From NCBI GenBank assembly GCA_039621445.1, contig CP154955.1:36559123-36623122 (forward strand): 64,000 nt of DNA, read 5' to 3'. Below are positions 52,818 to 63,815 of the stretch, piece after piece. Under the pieces are notes generated by a model. The model did no database searches. It was not told the DNA's origin and worked only from the letters and a program-made list of their open reading frames with translations. The first letter of the stretch is position 1. Each line of letters starts with the position of its first letter. The DNA comes from Euglena gracilis (taxonomy: Eukaryota; Euglenida; Euglenophyceae; Euglenales). The position numbers and the translations under genes were made by a program.

Positions 52818-53060
52818 ACAGAGGACAAGAGGACAACGAGGCCAGCATGTTTTACAACCCCAGGTGCAGTTGGGATACTCCCTGCAGTGGTATGACCCCC
52901 AGACGACCTGTAGTGCTGACAACGCAGACGGCACAGCCCTGGCCTCGCAGGGGGCAAAAAGATGCGGTCTCACACTGGGAGCCCTGCAGACCACCGGCCG
53001 GGCTCTGGACGGCATTACTGCCACCCGTACCTCCCGGCACGGCCCTGGATTTGGTTTGGG
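52818..53060 (+). CDS. Host plus-strand gene, penultimate exon
   Basis: Acceptor ATCTCTTTCATCAG (to 52817), donor TTTGGG/GTATGT (53060). The frame that joins in phase to the next exon reads RGQEDNEASMFYNPRCSWDT, PRRPVVLTTQTAQPWPRRGQ and VSHWEPCRPPAGLWTALLPP. A second open frame exists, but its phase would give a stop in the next exon. The product is unknown. It could be the 3' end of gene P or a separate gene. Confidence 0.5.
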
Positions 53061-53285
53061 GTATGTTTGGAGAGGAGGGATAGGGGGGGAGGCAGGGGGG
53101 GGGAGTGCACTCACCACCGAGTGCACAGGGGCGGGAGGTGGTTTGGAAGGGTTGGCGCGGGGTCCCATCCAATGCATTTTGGCCCTGGGCAACCATCTCC
53201 CCTGGGGGCGGATCCCTGGGATAACCTCCTGGCAATACAAAGGCGTGGCGCGACCGTGAAGCTGGATTTTGTTCCCTTGTTTCAG

Positions 53286-53437
53286 ATGGTGAGATCGTTT
53301 CCGTCGATGAAAAGACCAAAGCTTCAAATGTTCCAGAGAAGCTCACCGATGGCAAACGTTCAGCAATAAGTCTTCATGCCGTGCCTTTTCCGCACCTCGT
53401 CGCTTGCTGTGATGCACTGGACAGGACCCAGGGGTGA
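53286..53437 (+). CDS. Host plus-strand gene, last exon
   Basis: The acceptor TTCCCTTGTTTCAG (to 53285) is followed by GEIVSVDEKTKASNVPEKLT, DGKRSAISLHAVPFPHLVAC and a TGA at 53435-53437. The first two bases complete an Asp codon begun by the previous exon. Confidence 0.55.
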
Positions 53438-53439
53438 GG

Positions 53440-54600
53440 CTAATTGCTTGGATGGTTTGGCGACAAGGGAATACGGTTAGGGGAGCTGCAGCGACCTCCT
53501 TCGAGGCAATGAGGGGCCCCGATCAGTCAATGGAGACGAGATAACGAGCCGTCCACGCGAGGCTCGCCCGCAGCCCACCTGCTCCAGACAGGTGGGGTGA
53601 GATGGTTGGTTGAACGGGGCAACGGATTCAAAAAGCAAAAGAACGCACACAAGGAAAAGGAATGGAGGGATGCCGCCTCAAAGTACCCAGACCAGGGTTC
53701 GATATAAGGGAAGTTGAGTTAAGAGCAATGAGGGTTGCACCCCCCCCTCCAGTCCGGGAGGGAACCCCCTCTCCTGTGAAGTGGCGTCGTCCGGGTGATC
53801 AATCAATTTTAGGCATTTTATCCCTAAAAATAGTACCCAAAACGTTGCCGAAAACAACATTTTTGGTACTATTTCGGCAAAGTTTTCCAAAAATATCAAA
53901 AATCTCGGTGCAAAGCACAATGTTGACCTTTTTCATGTTCAGTCCGCAGCCCCACCAGATGGACCTTTCAGGAGTGGGGTTGAAACCACTCAGGACAACC
54001 ACCTACCTCAAAACAAAGGGCGTCCCATACGCCTCTGCCCGACCTACTTTGACTGCCCCCAAAAAAACAGAACAAACATCCTTCGCACAACGGTGGGTAA
54101 ATAGAAATACAAAAAGAGCATTCATTGTGCATGGTAGCCCAAAATAACACAAAAAAGCACCTGAATGGGCCAGTGCTGGTGAAACATTTGAAAATTATGC
54201 GAGGGTGTGCGGAAATTACAAGCGATGATGCAGGCCAAAATTTCCTCCCTGAATAATGCTTAATGATAATTGCTGCTAAAAAGGAAAACAAAATATGATT
54301 TCAAAAATGATGCAAAATATTTTCTAAAAAACAGAAACAATTGTCTCAGCTGCTTTTTTGGCCTGATGTCCTTTTTTTTCAAAAAAAGGAAAATATGCAG
54401 GATTATGCGGTCGTCCTGGTTTGGGTCAGGGTACCATTTCTTGCTGAGATTAGGCAGTTCGACCTGAAAATTTTTGGCCAATATTTAGGCCTGAATTTCG
54501 ACCTAAATTTAGTTGTGAGCCCTAACCGGAACCCTAATTCTAACCACAACTCAAACACTTTCCAAACTGTGCAAATAAATGAAGAGAATGATGTATTCTC
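53440..54600. other. Intergenic spacer between convergent genes
   Basis: The plus-strand gene ends at 53437 and the minus-strand gene M ends at 54607, so this is a convergent spacer. Frames of up to 161 codons are open on the plus strand (53662-54147) with no recognisable domain. 54500-54560 has CCCTAA-like strings. Confidence 0.4.
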
Positions 54601-54606
54601 CAATTT

Positions 54607-54864
54607 TCATGGACTACGAACCATAAACCCAGAGCTCCAAATTTCATCGCCCGAGACCACCCCTGCCAACCCAAGATGCCAAGGGCAAGCCTCCTCGCCC
54701 TCCCAGCCTGGCATTTGCTGTGCAAGGGCTGACGGGGAGATGCGGGGGAAGCTGAGGGGCTCCTCGGGGGCGTCCTCGGCGGTGGGGTCCTCGTCGCACG
54801 GGTCACGGGGGGATGCCTGGAAGTAGTCATCCAGGTCTGTCGGGTCCTCTTCATCACGTTGGTG
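54607..54864 (-). CDS. Host gene M, last exon (acidic C-terminus)
   Basis: A strong acceptor (TGCTCTTTTCCCTGTGCAG to 54865) opens in phase 0: HQRDEEDPTDLDDYFQASPR, DEDPTAEDAPEEPLSFPRIS and ALAQQMPGWEGEEACPWHLG, ending at TGA 54607. It joins in frame to the exon at 57.4 kb. The acidic, Pro-rich tail looks disordered. The function is unknown. Confidence 0.6.
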   Translation of the reverse strand, partial: HQRDEEDPTDLDDYFQASPRDPCDEDPTAEDAPEEPLSFPRISPSALAQQMPGWEGEEACPWHLGLAGVVSGDEIWSSGFMVRSP

Positions 54865-55969
54865 CTGCACAGGGAAAAGAGCAGTGGGGCAGGGGAACGG
54901 AAGGCAAAAAAAAAAAACGATATGATGCAATGGCTCAAATTTCAAACAGTTGAAACAACAATCCCATGCCATGTACCAGGCTGCTTCACACCGCCTTCCT
55001 AACATCCGCCCCTTTCTCCCTCTCAAACATCGAAACCCTTTAGACTTGCTTGGGTTATTTTTTAACAACTGGAACCTTGAATGTGTGACGCCAATTTTCC
55101 TGGAATGTGCTGCATCTGTTCGTGGCAGAGTGGTATTTGGATAAACAAACATTTGAGGGGCCAACCTCTGAGTGGTTGGAACAGTTTTTTTCAACTCTGG
55201 AGGGTCTGTGTCTCAGTCAGTTAAAATTGCACGTGTTGAATAATTGGCTTGAGCAATTCAAGCAATTGTATTTGAGCCCTGCACAACACCGCCCACTTTC
55301 AATTTTGAAACATTGTTGTTGTTTCCACTTATTCTTTCAAATGCAAAACCTTGATTGTATTCTATTTTGAATTTTCAGGGTGAGAAAATGTCTTTTACAC
55401 GCTCATCGGCTGATGCCCAAATTCGGCTGATGCCCAGAAGGCATGCTCAATTTTTTTGTGCTCAAATAATTGCATAACTTTGCGGACCATTTGAAAACGC
55501 TTCCATTTGCAAATGGACCGCAAATGGACCATTTGCGCTATGGAGCAAGCGGTACACTTGCACAGTTGCTTTGCACAAACGGTCCGTTTCCACAAATACG
55601 TAAACACACCATCCAAATAATGGAAGCGCAGTACATTCGCTGCGCATGGATGCATATACTGACTCAAATAAAAAAAACTTGGGGTGTAGGGGTGTACAAT
55701 GCAATTGACCCTCAAAGACATGCTTTATGGTGTCTCAATTCTGTATTCATCAATCAATCTGTTTATGTATATTTGTATTTATGTATATTTTGTATTTCTT
55801 CTCTGCTCTTCTTGCCCGAGAAATAACTGTTATTGAGGCTCAAAAAAAATTTTGATCCACTCAAACAACTCCGCATCCGAACCATCTGTATGATTGATTT
55901 GCACAAAAGCACAAGACAATCATTCAAGAAATCAACAATATGAGGGGGTCCACAAGAACACATGAAAGG

Positions 55970-56068
55970 CAATACCATAATTTTGTGGCCTTAATTTTCC
56001 AGTTCCAACCAGTCTGGCATGCCATAATTTCGTGGCCTCTATTTTCCAGTTCCAACCAGTCTGGCATA
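55970..56068. repeat. Tandem duplication of a ~48-base unit
   Basis: CCATAATTTTGTGGCCTTAA ... CCAACCAGTCTGGCAT occurs twice with four differences (55975-56021 and 56022-56068). Confidence 0.85.
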
Positions 56069-56184
56069 AGAGGTTGTGTTGGGTTGTGCGCAATTGCTCT
56101 GATGGTATGTCGTCTGTGCAAATTTCACACGTTTGGATTCTTGGGATTCACGCAGGCTTAAAATTTTCTTGATTTTTTTGACCC

Positions 56185-56440
56185 CAATGCCTTAAAATAC
56201 CTTTAAAAAAAAGCCTCAAAAAATTATTCTGGCAAAAGTTTTCTCCAACAAAACACAAATAAAGTCGCAAAATATCAGTAAAAACAAGCCAACTCTGGGG
56301 AAAAAAGTTATTTCTGGTGTTGTGGAACGTTCTTTATCCACACAAACTTGAAAAAAATGCAAACTTGGATTTTTGACTTTTTTGAGTTTGGACCCTGTTC
56401 GATGCCTGGATGGCCCTTGGCCCGCTTTGGATAAATAAGT
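56185..56440 (+). repeat. Dispersed repeat family R1, copy 3
   Basis: CCTTAAAATACCTTTAAAAA, ACAAGCCAACTCTGGGGAAA, TTATTTCTGGTGTTGTGGAA and CGATGCCTGGATGGCCC follow the R1 order. Confidence 0.65.
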
Positions 56441-57402
56441 AACGTAAACCCAAAAAAAATCTTAAAAAGCTTAAATGAGAAAACACATTTCAAAAACTAA
56501 AATATAATTTTTAAAGTAATTTTCAAAATCACCTTAAAAACCCTGAAAAAATTTGAATTTTTTCAAAAAAGCCTGGATTCATCCAAGTTATTGAAGTGCT
56601 GGTAACAAACCGGCCCTCTGAGTGTGGATTGCCAGTAATTGACCTCCGCAACATGATGTAAAGTGTTCCCCCTAGGTTTGGACCTAGGGGGAACAAAGAT
56701 GACCCAAAGATGCACAAAAATCCTAGTCCTGTCCACCACATTTCTTGCGTGGCAACTGTAACACCAGTTATAGCTTCCACGATGGTGTTTCTGGCAGTCA
56801 GACGACTGCAGGGGGGGATGCGCTAGCCTGGCCTCACAAAAAAGCACAAAAATGGGCAAAAATGGAGAAAAAAAATTGCACATTGTCAGGGAAAAAATAC
56901 ACAAAAATGTGCAAAATCCGAGAGAGAAGGCGCAAAAATCACAAAATGTAAAAAAAATTGCCTGAGATGTCATCAAATTCACAATAATTCTACAAAATTA
57001 TGAGGAAAATGTCAGTTTCAAAAAAAAATCGAAAAATACCAAAAATTGCAAAATATGGTAAAAAAAATTGTGAAAAACGAAAAAAAATGTGCCAAAAAAA
57101 AATCGCAGAAAAAAATTCATGAAGAATTCAAAAAGAAAAAAATGCACGAAAAATGCGAAAGAACGCAATTCACCCCCCCCCGATGAGGGACACATCACTT
57201 TCTGAAGCTCTAAAGCCCTGTATGAAGGATTTTAAACTGAGTTCCAAAAGTCACAAAACTGCACTCCAAGGCAACGTGTGCATTGTGTCAGTTTCCCAGA
57301 CACAAGCAAATATCCCTCTCTTCCTGTCATCAAAGCAACTCAGCCCTGCCCCCAGCAGGACAGGGCAGGGGACATGCGCCTGTGGGCACACACACAACAC
57401 AC

Positions 57403-57626
57403 CAGAGCCTGACGGAAAGCAGCGAACGACTCGCTCCCATCCCCGGCGCCGCAAAAGCTGTAGAGGACCGCCACCTTGTTGTCCGGCATCACGAACGGCG
57501 ACTCGAACACGCGGGGGTGCGTCCACAGGGGCGGGGTGCTGGGGGGCCACTCGTCGGTGAATTGCATCAGCAGCCGGCTTGGGGCTCCCGTCGCGAAGCA
57601 CTTCTGCAGCTCCCCCAGGTCTGCGC
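57403..57626 (-). CDS. Host gene M, internal exon at 57.5 kb
   Basis: The exon encodes DLGELQKCFATGAPSRLLMQ, FTDEWPPSTPPLWTHPRVFE and NKVAVLYSFCGAGDGSESFA and ends at donor GCTCTG/GTGTGT (57403) in phase 0, matching the last exon. The upstream limit is unclear. GCGCAGACC occurs both here (57618-57626) and at the end of the previous exon. A canonical acceptor, GAGCTGCAG/AAG, would start it at 57603. Confidence 0.6.
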
Positions 57627-58065
57627 CAGAGTTCGGTTTGACAACCCCCACAAGGATGGATATTGGATACCGGCCCGTATCGGGATTAACGAAAATCTTG
57701 AACTTATTGGGGCCCGAAAAAAATATCGTGAAATATCGGCTTTATTGGGGAGGTAACGTACTGTTTTATTGTGATTTTGGGCGAGTTTGGGATTCTCCAA
57801 ATCAAAAAAAATGAGGACATCGGGGCACAAAATGATCATTCCGGTTTTATCGACTTTTATCCAGGATATCGGGGTGTCAATCTATCCAAAACCAACATCA
57901 ACATCCATCCTTAAACCCCCAGACACCCCAGGCTGGTTTTGGGTCCCACGGTCCAGCCGATTTCCCCTTGTGTCCTCCATGCCCGAGGTCGGAAGCACCC
58001 TGCCTGTCAATGACACTCCCAGGGATGGGGGTTCACCTTCCAAAAAAAAACAAAAGAAGAAGCCT

Positions 58066-58315
58066 GGTCTGCGCTGCCGAAGAGGGCGAGCCCCTGGTTG
58101 TTGGCGCAGAGGGGCACGCAGGGCTTCGGGTCCACGAGGACGGCGGGGTAGGGCAGCATGTCGAGCATGCTCTGGGGGGACATGTCCAGCATGGACGGGC
58201 TGGGGACAGGGCCGGGGCGTCGGGGAGGGCGGAACAAGGCAGAACGAAGGGGAAAGGGGGGCCTCCAGACCGCAGATCGAAAGCCCCGGTTTGGGGAAGC
58301 AGGTCCATACCTCAA
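58066..58315 (-). CDS. Host gene M, internal exon at 58.2 kb
   Basis: From acceptor CCACATCAG (58316) the frame reads RYGPASPNRGFRSAVWRPPF, then a better-looking part, PSMLDMSPQSMLDMLPYPAV, VDPKPCVPLCANNQGLALFG and SAD. An inner acceptor (CTGTCCCCAG) may be the true start. The sequence around PAVLVDP...ANNQGLALFG faintly recalls a PAS domain start, but this is not secure. Confidence 0.5.
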
Positions 58316-58565
58316 CTGATGTGGATCAGGAACTGAAGGCCCCCCGTTTTGTTAGAAAGCAGCTACGAAGGACGGGCAAGGAGCAGTCAGACAAACCCAA
58401 ACTTCAGTTTCTTCGAAACTTCGGTTTCGCATATCGTTTCCAGGCCACAGGCAACGCCAAACACCGACACCTTCGTGCTCTCGCTCGAGTTGGGGGGTGG
58501 GAAGCGGCGACAACCAGACTTCTCCTGCCCCAGCACTGGCCAATGGAGGTGGAGGGGGTGCGCAC

Positions 58566-58694
58566 CTGGAACAAGGCGCTGAAAGGAGGGGGAGTGTTCT
58601 TGGGGGCGTTGGCGGCAGCCATTCCCTCGTCTTCACCCTCTTCCTCTTGCCCATATCCCAACTCTTTCTCATTTAACCCCCTCAGCACAAGCAC
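58566..58694 (-). CDS. Host gene M, internal exon at 58.6 kb
   Basis: Acceptor GATGACCATAG (to 58695), donor TTCCAG/GTGCGC (58566), phase 0 at both ends. It encodes LNEKELGYGQEEEGEDEGMA and ANAPKNTPPPFSALFQ. The acidic/Pro-rich composition is like the last exon. Confidence 0.45.
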
Positions 58695-58699
58695 CTATG

Positions 58700-59460
58700 G
58701 TCATCCAAAATCCCAGACCCAGTCACGCTCAGTCAGTCACAGTCACGGAAAATAGCCAGTCACGTCCGTCACCCAGTCACAAGGACAGAAGAACAGATCG
58801 AGTCAGACACACGAATCCCTGGATATCATTCATAGTGGTGGCCAGAGACTGGGTCGAACGAAAATAGCACCAGAAATTTCAAAACTGCAGAGAGCAAAGG
58901 CGATTAAAAAGTCAAAGGGGGGAATGGGGAAAAATTTAGAAGGCACTCATTGGCAAAAAGGGGGAAAATGGGAAAAATTTTGGGAAAAAAACAAAAAAAA
59001 TGGAAAATCCATGGGCAAAAGGTAGAAAAGAAAAAAATGCGCAAACGCAAAATGGCAAAAAAAAAGCGCAGGGGCAAAAGGGGAAAGGGTCGGTATTGGC
59101 AAAAAAAAACAAAGCCAGAAGGGGGGGGTCACCCCCCCTCCCTCCCCCCCCTTATATCGACATGCAGGTGTCTTCAGCCCCCCATGGGTCAAGCCAGTCA
59201 CGTCCAGTCACACCCAGTCAGCCCAGTCATTTCATATAGGTGCTTACTCTGGACCTCGAGTTCAGGACGACACGAATCCCTGGATCATTCAGATCCCAGG
59301 TGCGCAAATAGTGCAAGCCCAGACTGGTCCCAATGTCTGAAAATGCATAGCACCAGAAATTTCATTTGCTGGCATCCTCTTTGTTCAGTGCTGACCAACC
59401 ACCTGCCCTCTTACCGGGGGACTCATTGGTCAAAGGGCGACCTTTTCAAATCAAAGCCAG
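58700..59460. repeat. Two diverged copies of a ~460-base segment
   Basis: 58700-58975 and 59180-59450 share, in order, CAGTCACGTCC repeats, ACACGAATCCCTGGAT, ATAGCACCAGAAATTTCA and an ACTCATTGG(C/T)CAAA end. The CAGTCAC strings form a short tandem array in both. Confidence 0.55.
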
Positions 59461-60140
59461 AGCGGTACTTAATGGGGGAAAAAAACTTCCCATCCCAGCA
59501 CATTCAATGAAAAATCCATAGGGGAAAATGGCCAAAATGGACATACTTTGGCAAAAACGGGTCGACTTTCTAACATCCGTCAAAAAATGCGCCTAAAATG
59601 GCCAAAAATGCCATTTTTAGGCACCTTTGGCACTAAAATGGCACTTTTTGGGCAAATATCTGTCAAAAATGCAAAAAAAATTTTCGGCACAAAGCGCCAG
59701 AAGTTTGGGTGGTTCCCGGGAACCCCCTCAGGGTCGGCCCAGACCCCCCTTGGCATGACAGGTGGGGGTCTGCGCCCCCCTCTGGTCCAGAAGGGGGGGG
59801 GTCACCCAAACCACGAACGCCCTCCTTATATCGAACCCTGCGGCGGTCCTCAAGGGGTGTCCTTCAGGGGAAAAAAATTCCGCCAGCCATGGACCACCCT
59901 GGTCAAAGCATGAGAAAAAAAAGCCTTCCAAAAAACCCAGCCTTCTGACCAGAGCGGTCTTTACGTAAAACCAAAAAAAATTCGTCCCGCAAATTTAATG
60001 CAAAATTCATTGGACAAATGGACGGAAAAAGGGCCATGTTTTTATAATTTTCGCAAAAAGGGTCAATTTCAGGAGGGGAAGTGATTTCTGGCATCTTTGG
60101 ACCATCGCCCACACCCAAAATGTCAAAAAGTGTGTTTTCC
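59457..60140 (+). repeat. Dispersed repeat family R2, copies 2 and 3
   Basis: CAGAGCGGTACTTAATGGGG (59456) and CAGAGCGGTCTTTACGTAAA (59950) start two consecutive copies, with AAAAAAAATTC, CAATGAAAAATCCAT and CAAAAACGGGTCGACTTTC-like blocks. Confidence 0.5.
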
Positions 60141-60507
60141 ACTTTTTGTTTTTTTAAAATACTCCAAACTCCTCAAACACAGAAATATCGACTATTTGTT
60201 CTTTCGGAAAAAATTTTCGGCGCTTTGCACCAAAAATTTTCAGCTCGGCCTGACTGAGCTGGCCTCAACTGCATTTCAGCATACCCCACCCCAGGGGGCA
60301 GGGGGTCCGCAGCCCGCTGGGAGCAAAATGACTGGCTGGACCCCTGCTGCCTTAGGGTTGGTTCCCTCCAGATAAAAAAAACCCCTGGTCCGAAAGAGGA
60401 GGGATTTTATTTGGATCATTGGCAGAAACTCCTGGAGGGGCTTTAAACTTAGCCATTGGACTTGGTATTATACGGAATGCTCCTCGAGTGTCTGTCCCCC
60501 ACAGTGC

Positions 60508-60535
60508 AGGGAGGGAGGGAGGGAGGGAGGGAGGG
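60508..60535. repeat. (GGGA)n microsatellite
   Basis: About seven GGGA units. The plus strand could form a G-quadruplex. Confidence 0.9.
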
Positions 60536-60595
60536 AATCGCTGTGTGTGCGCGCCAAAGCTGATGCTGCTGGAGGTGAAGCCAGGGGGGTCCTTC

Positions 60596-60775
60596 AGCAA
60601 ATAAGAAATTCCGCTGTCCCAGCAGATTCAACCAAAAATCCACAAGAAACCGGTCAAGAACAAGTCGACAACGGGGGGGAAATGGGTTCCTTGCATCCTT
60701 GACCATCGCCCATCCATCAAAAAAAAAAAAAAAATGTGTTTTTTTTGGACTTTTAAAAAAATATTAATTAGGTTT
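60596..60775 (+). repeat. Dispersed repeat family R2, copy 4
   Basis: AAATAAGAAATTCCGCTGTC, CCAGCAGATTCAACCAAAAA and ACCGGTCAAGAACAAGTCGA match R2. An A15 run lies at 60721-60735. Confidence 0.45.
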
Positions 60776-60892
60776 AATTTTTAATCAATCAAAAACAAAA
60801 TAAATTTGACCTTGTTTGAGCCCTGGTCCAGCCCTTTGCCGGCTTTAAGGCCCAAAAGGGGGACGGTCCTTTCCTGTTCCTTGAGGCCAGCC

Positions 60893-61092
60893 CTGGGTGA
60901 AGCACAGGTCGGTGGGGGAGGCGGCGCAGTTTGGGAGGAGGAAGCCCTGGCCCATCAAGACCGGTGTGGCCCGCGGCTCGCTCGCCTCCACCGGGGGGCG
61001 GTCGACCTCAGCAGCCTCTGGCTTGGCAGAGGCGGCACCCATGCGGCGGTCAGGGGAACGGGCTTCAGGCCACGGCCATGCAAGGAAATGAG
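60893..61092 (-). CDS. Host gene M, candidate upstream exon at 61.0 kb
   Basis: The acceptor AACCGCCAACCCCTGCAG (to 61093) is strong. The frame reads WPWPEARSPDRRMGAASAKP, EAAEVDRPPVEASEPRATPV and LMGQGFLLPNCAASPTDLCF. No GT donor was found at the end (about 60893). A GC donor or a later site is possible. Confidence 0.45.
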
Positions 61093-61525
61093 CTGCAGGG
61101 GTTGGCGGTTGGGAGTGGGAGGGGCCATAGGCCTGGTGGGAGGCCAGCCAGCACCTCTGAAGCAACGTCAACCACATGCATGGCCCGAAACACTGGGAAC
61201 TTTGGTGGAACATCATCTCCATTGAAACGAAAACGCAATCTGGTATGCACCACCCAACCGTTTTGTTTTGAGATGTTTGATGGAAGTGAGAGGAAAAAGA
61301 ATGTCATGCTAAATGTTGCCTGGGGCTGTTTTCACCCCTCTCTCCGACTTGCGCGCTATTACTCCTCCCTCTCCGTTCCAGTGGGAGAAACAATTTCACT
61401 TTCTGGTGAAGTAGTGGCGTGGATCCTGCCATCCAATCTTTGCACCAAAATCCAATTGTCACTGGTGGTGGGCGGGAGGTGGGGAGGACGCCACCCCAAT
61501 TGAACAGAGGTGCAAATTGTGAGTA

Positions 61526-61607
61526 AACCCCCCAAATAACACAGCCCCCCAGTGTGTTATTTGGGCACCCGAGCTGGGCCCTAGGGGGGGGTGTTATTTG
61601 GGGGAGT
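61526..61607. mobile_element. 82-base hairpin element with CCCCCCAAATAACAC ends
   Basis: AACCCCCCAAATAACAC at 61526 and GTGTTATTTGGGGGAGTT at 61607 are inverse. An inner GTGTTATTTGGG copy lies at 61554. The ends resemble those of the 24.9 and 44.35 kb elements. Confidence 0.6.
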
Positions 61608-61713
61608 TTTCAAAAGGACTGGGTGGGTTGTATGAATTGATTTAGAAGCCTTTTTTCCTGACCCTTTTAAGCAAATTTCAGCCCACTCAGGGGTTTGATG
61701 AGATTTTTCTCAC

Positions 61714-61792
61714 CTGTTCCCTGCAGCACTTGTCCAGAGCAAACCCAAAAATGGCCAATTTCCAATGTCGGTGGCAACCCTCTTCCAGCACC
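61714..61792 (-). CDS. Host gene M, candidate first visible exon at 61.7 kb
   Basis: Acceptor TTTTTTTGGAG (61793), strong donor GGAACAG/GTGAGA (61714). The frame that joins in phase to the 61.0 kb exon reads GAGRGLPPTLEIGHFWVCSG. A second frame (EEGCHRHWKLAIFGFALDKC) is equally open. Confidence 0.4.
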
Positions 61793-61799
61793 CTCCAAA

Positions 61800-62570
61800 A
61801 AAATGCAGTTGTGACCCAAGGGAACCGTCACTGATTTCTGAACGTTTCATTGAATAAATACACACGACAGGGGCCTTTGCAATGGATAGTGCCCCAATTG
61901 CAGCGGTCAGAATCACCCCAACCCCCTGAACCCCAAGCCCCCCAGGTCTATTCGGGCCGTTGGTTGAAACCCCAGGGTGAGCTTTTATTCGAGGTATGTT
62001 TGTCCCCTTCACTCATATGCTGTGCATGAGGGGAGCTTCTACTCGGGACAATGATCAAAAGCCGGGGGGGTTACTGTTCGGGGGGGGGGGCATGAGTCTC
62101 ACAATTCTTTGCAACCATGAATTTCCTTTGTGTGCTCTGTTCATTGTTCTTGGATTTTGAGCATATTATTTAAATAAAATTGCAAAATATCGCCTTTCTC
62201 AAACGTTTTTCTCTTTTCCAAGAAAAAGACATCGTTCAACCCATGCATCTATCGAATAATGAATAAAAAACACAATCATCCCCCAGTGGTCATCTGACCT
62301 CTAAAAGCCTGACAATTTTCACAGCCCCCTTAATTTTTTTTAAAAAGCACACATTTTGGCAAAATGCAACACATTTTGGCAAAATGCAACACATTTTGGC
62401 AAAAAGTTTTAAGGTGTTTTAAAGTCATTTAGTTTTTTTATGGCGCCTCAAAAAGTAATGCCTGACCTCAGCCAATTTTCTCCAGACAGCTTCGGCCTTA
62501 GAAGTTGATCATCTGGTGTGAAAGCTTTTTAGTTTGACTAAATTTTACCTTTGAAATTTATTTTTCCTTT
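61800..62570. other. AT-rich spacer
   Basis: A G10 run lies at 62080-62089 and a 20-base tandem repeat (ACACATTTTGGCAAAATGCA, three units) at 62347-62406. No coding evidence was found. Confidence 0.4.
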
Positions 62571-62574
62571 TTAT

Positions 62575-62835
62575 TGCAGAAAGTACCTTAAAGAAACCTT
62601 AAACAATTTATTCTGGAAAATTTTCAAATTTCGAGCAAAAAAAGAAATCGCGAAATCTCCACAAAAAAACAAGCCAACCCTGGGGGATAAAAAAGTGTTG
62701 CTTTCTGGCAACGCTGGAACAGTGTCTATCCACCCAAAACTCGAACCAATGCGCTTTTTTTTTTGACTGTCTAATTTTCAACCTGGACTGACGTTGATTG
62801 GATGCCCGGACAAAACCACAGCCAAGGAAAAAGCA
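62575..62835 (+). repeat. Dispersed repeat family R1, copy 4
   Basis: AGTACCTTAAAGAAACCTTA, ACAAGCCAACCCTGGGGGAT, TTTCTGGCAACGCTGGAACA, CTATCCACCCAAAACTCGAA and GGACTGACGTTGATTGGATG are in the same order and orientation as the other copies. Confidence 0.7.
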
Positions 62836-63284
62836 TCCCCTCAGAAAAGGTTAGGAACCTTCCAAAATCCAAATCTCACTGAGAGACGTAAAACATTTTT
62901 AACACAGCCCAAAAAGCACCCCAAAATGGCCGTTTTGGGCCACAAAAGCACGCCAAAACACAGCACAGGCGTGTCGGCAGCCAAAGCCACGAATTACGAT
63001 AGAGGACCAATCTACTGGTTCCCAAAAAAAAAGAGAAAAAAAAAAACGAAATGGGAGTCGAAATGGGTGTTTGGTTTCCTAATTTTAAATTTTGCGAGGG
63101 GGTGGGGTCAAAGGAGGTGGCAGGTGTGTGCCTGTGCAAGTTGGACAGGTGAAAGTTTTGGCATTTCTCGCGAGAGTCGAACATCAGGAAAAAAATTTTG
63201 GCCCCCTTGGGCCAACCAACACAAAATCAAAAAATTTTTGTTTTTAATTTGTCCAGTCTCCCTCAGCTGGCCCTTTGGCCGAAA

Positions 63285-63345
63285 GGGGGGGGCGGTCCTT
63301 AAGGAAATAAAAAAAAAATTTCCTGTCCCTTAAGGACCGCCCTGC
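63285..63345. repeat. Perfect short hairpin GGGCGGTCCTTAAGG
   Basis: GGGCGGTCCTTAAGG at 63289-63303 and CCTTAAGGACCGCCC at 63327-63341 are inverse with a 23-base A/T-rich loop. It resembles the start of R2 copies (GCGGTCCGTAAAC), so it may be a minimal R2-related element. Confidence 0.65.
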
Positions 63346-63815
63346 GGAGGTGATTCGGAAACCAAAAATTCATTCGTTTACGACTAGAAAAAAATGCAGG
63401 GACAGGGGCGGGGGGTTCTACCCCCCCCCATTTCCCCAGTGGTGAGCTTCGATCTTTCTCTAAAGAGATGAGAGCTCAGCGACCCCCCCCCCAGCAGGCA
63501 TCATTTTTTAAGGCAAAAATTCTCGAAATTTTTGAGTTTTTCTAAGGTTTCTTAAAGCATTTTAAGAATTATGAGAATTCTTAAGGTATTGTTTTTCCAA
63601 GGGTGGTCAAAGAGTCATCTTAATACAATGTAATTTTTTTTTCAGGTAAAGATGTGTTCTAAGACTGACAAACCACCAGGAAAAGGGGCACAACAAGGCT
63701 CCTTCGCATAAGAAAAATATGTCACACGAAAACGTCGTTGCAGAAGAATATAAATACAAGCTGTATTCCCATCGCTGAAAAGAAATAACAAAAGTGCAGC
63801 AAAAGTAAAGAAGGC

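Larger units (their letters stand above)
54870..57400. other. Intron of gene M
   Basis: AT-rich. A plus-strand frame at 55107-55370 (EWYLDKQTFEGPTSEWLEQF) looks protein-like but is isolated. 55970-56068 is a 48-base tandem duplication. 56185-56440 is an R1 copy. 56840-57180 is A-rich low complexity. Confidence 0.4.

Noticed and set aside
57787-58755. 322-codon open frame on the plus strand
   Set aside because: It is antisense to minus-strand exons at 58.1-58.7 kb that have splice sites and matching phases. The frame is Arg/Gly-rich low complexity in GC-rich DNA and probably open by chance.
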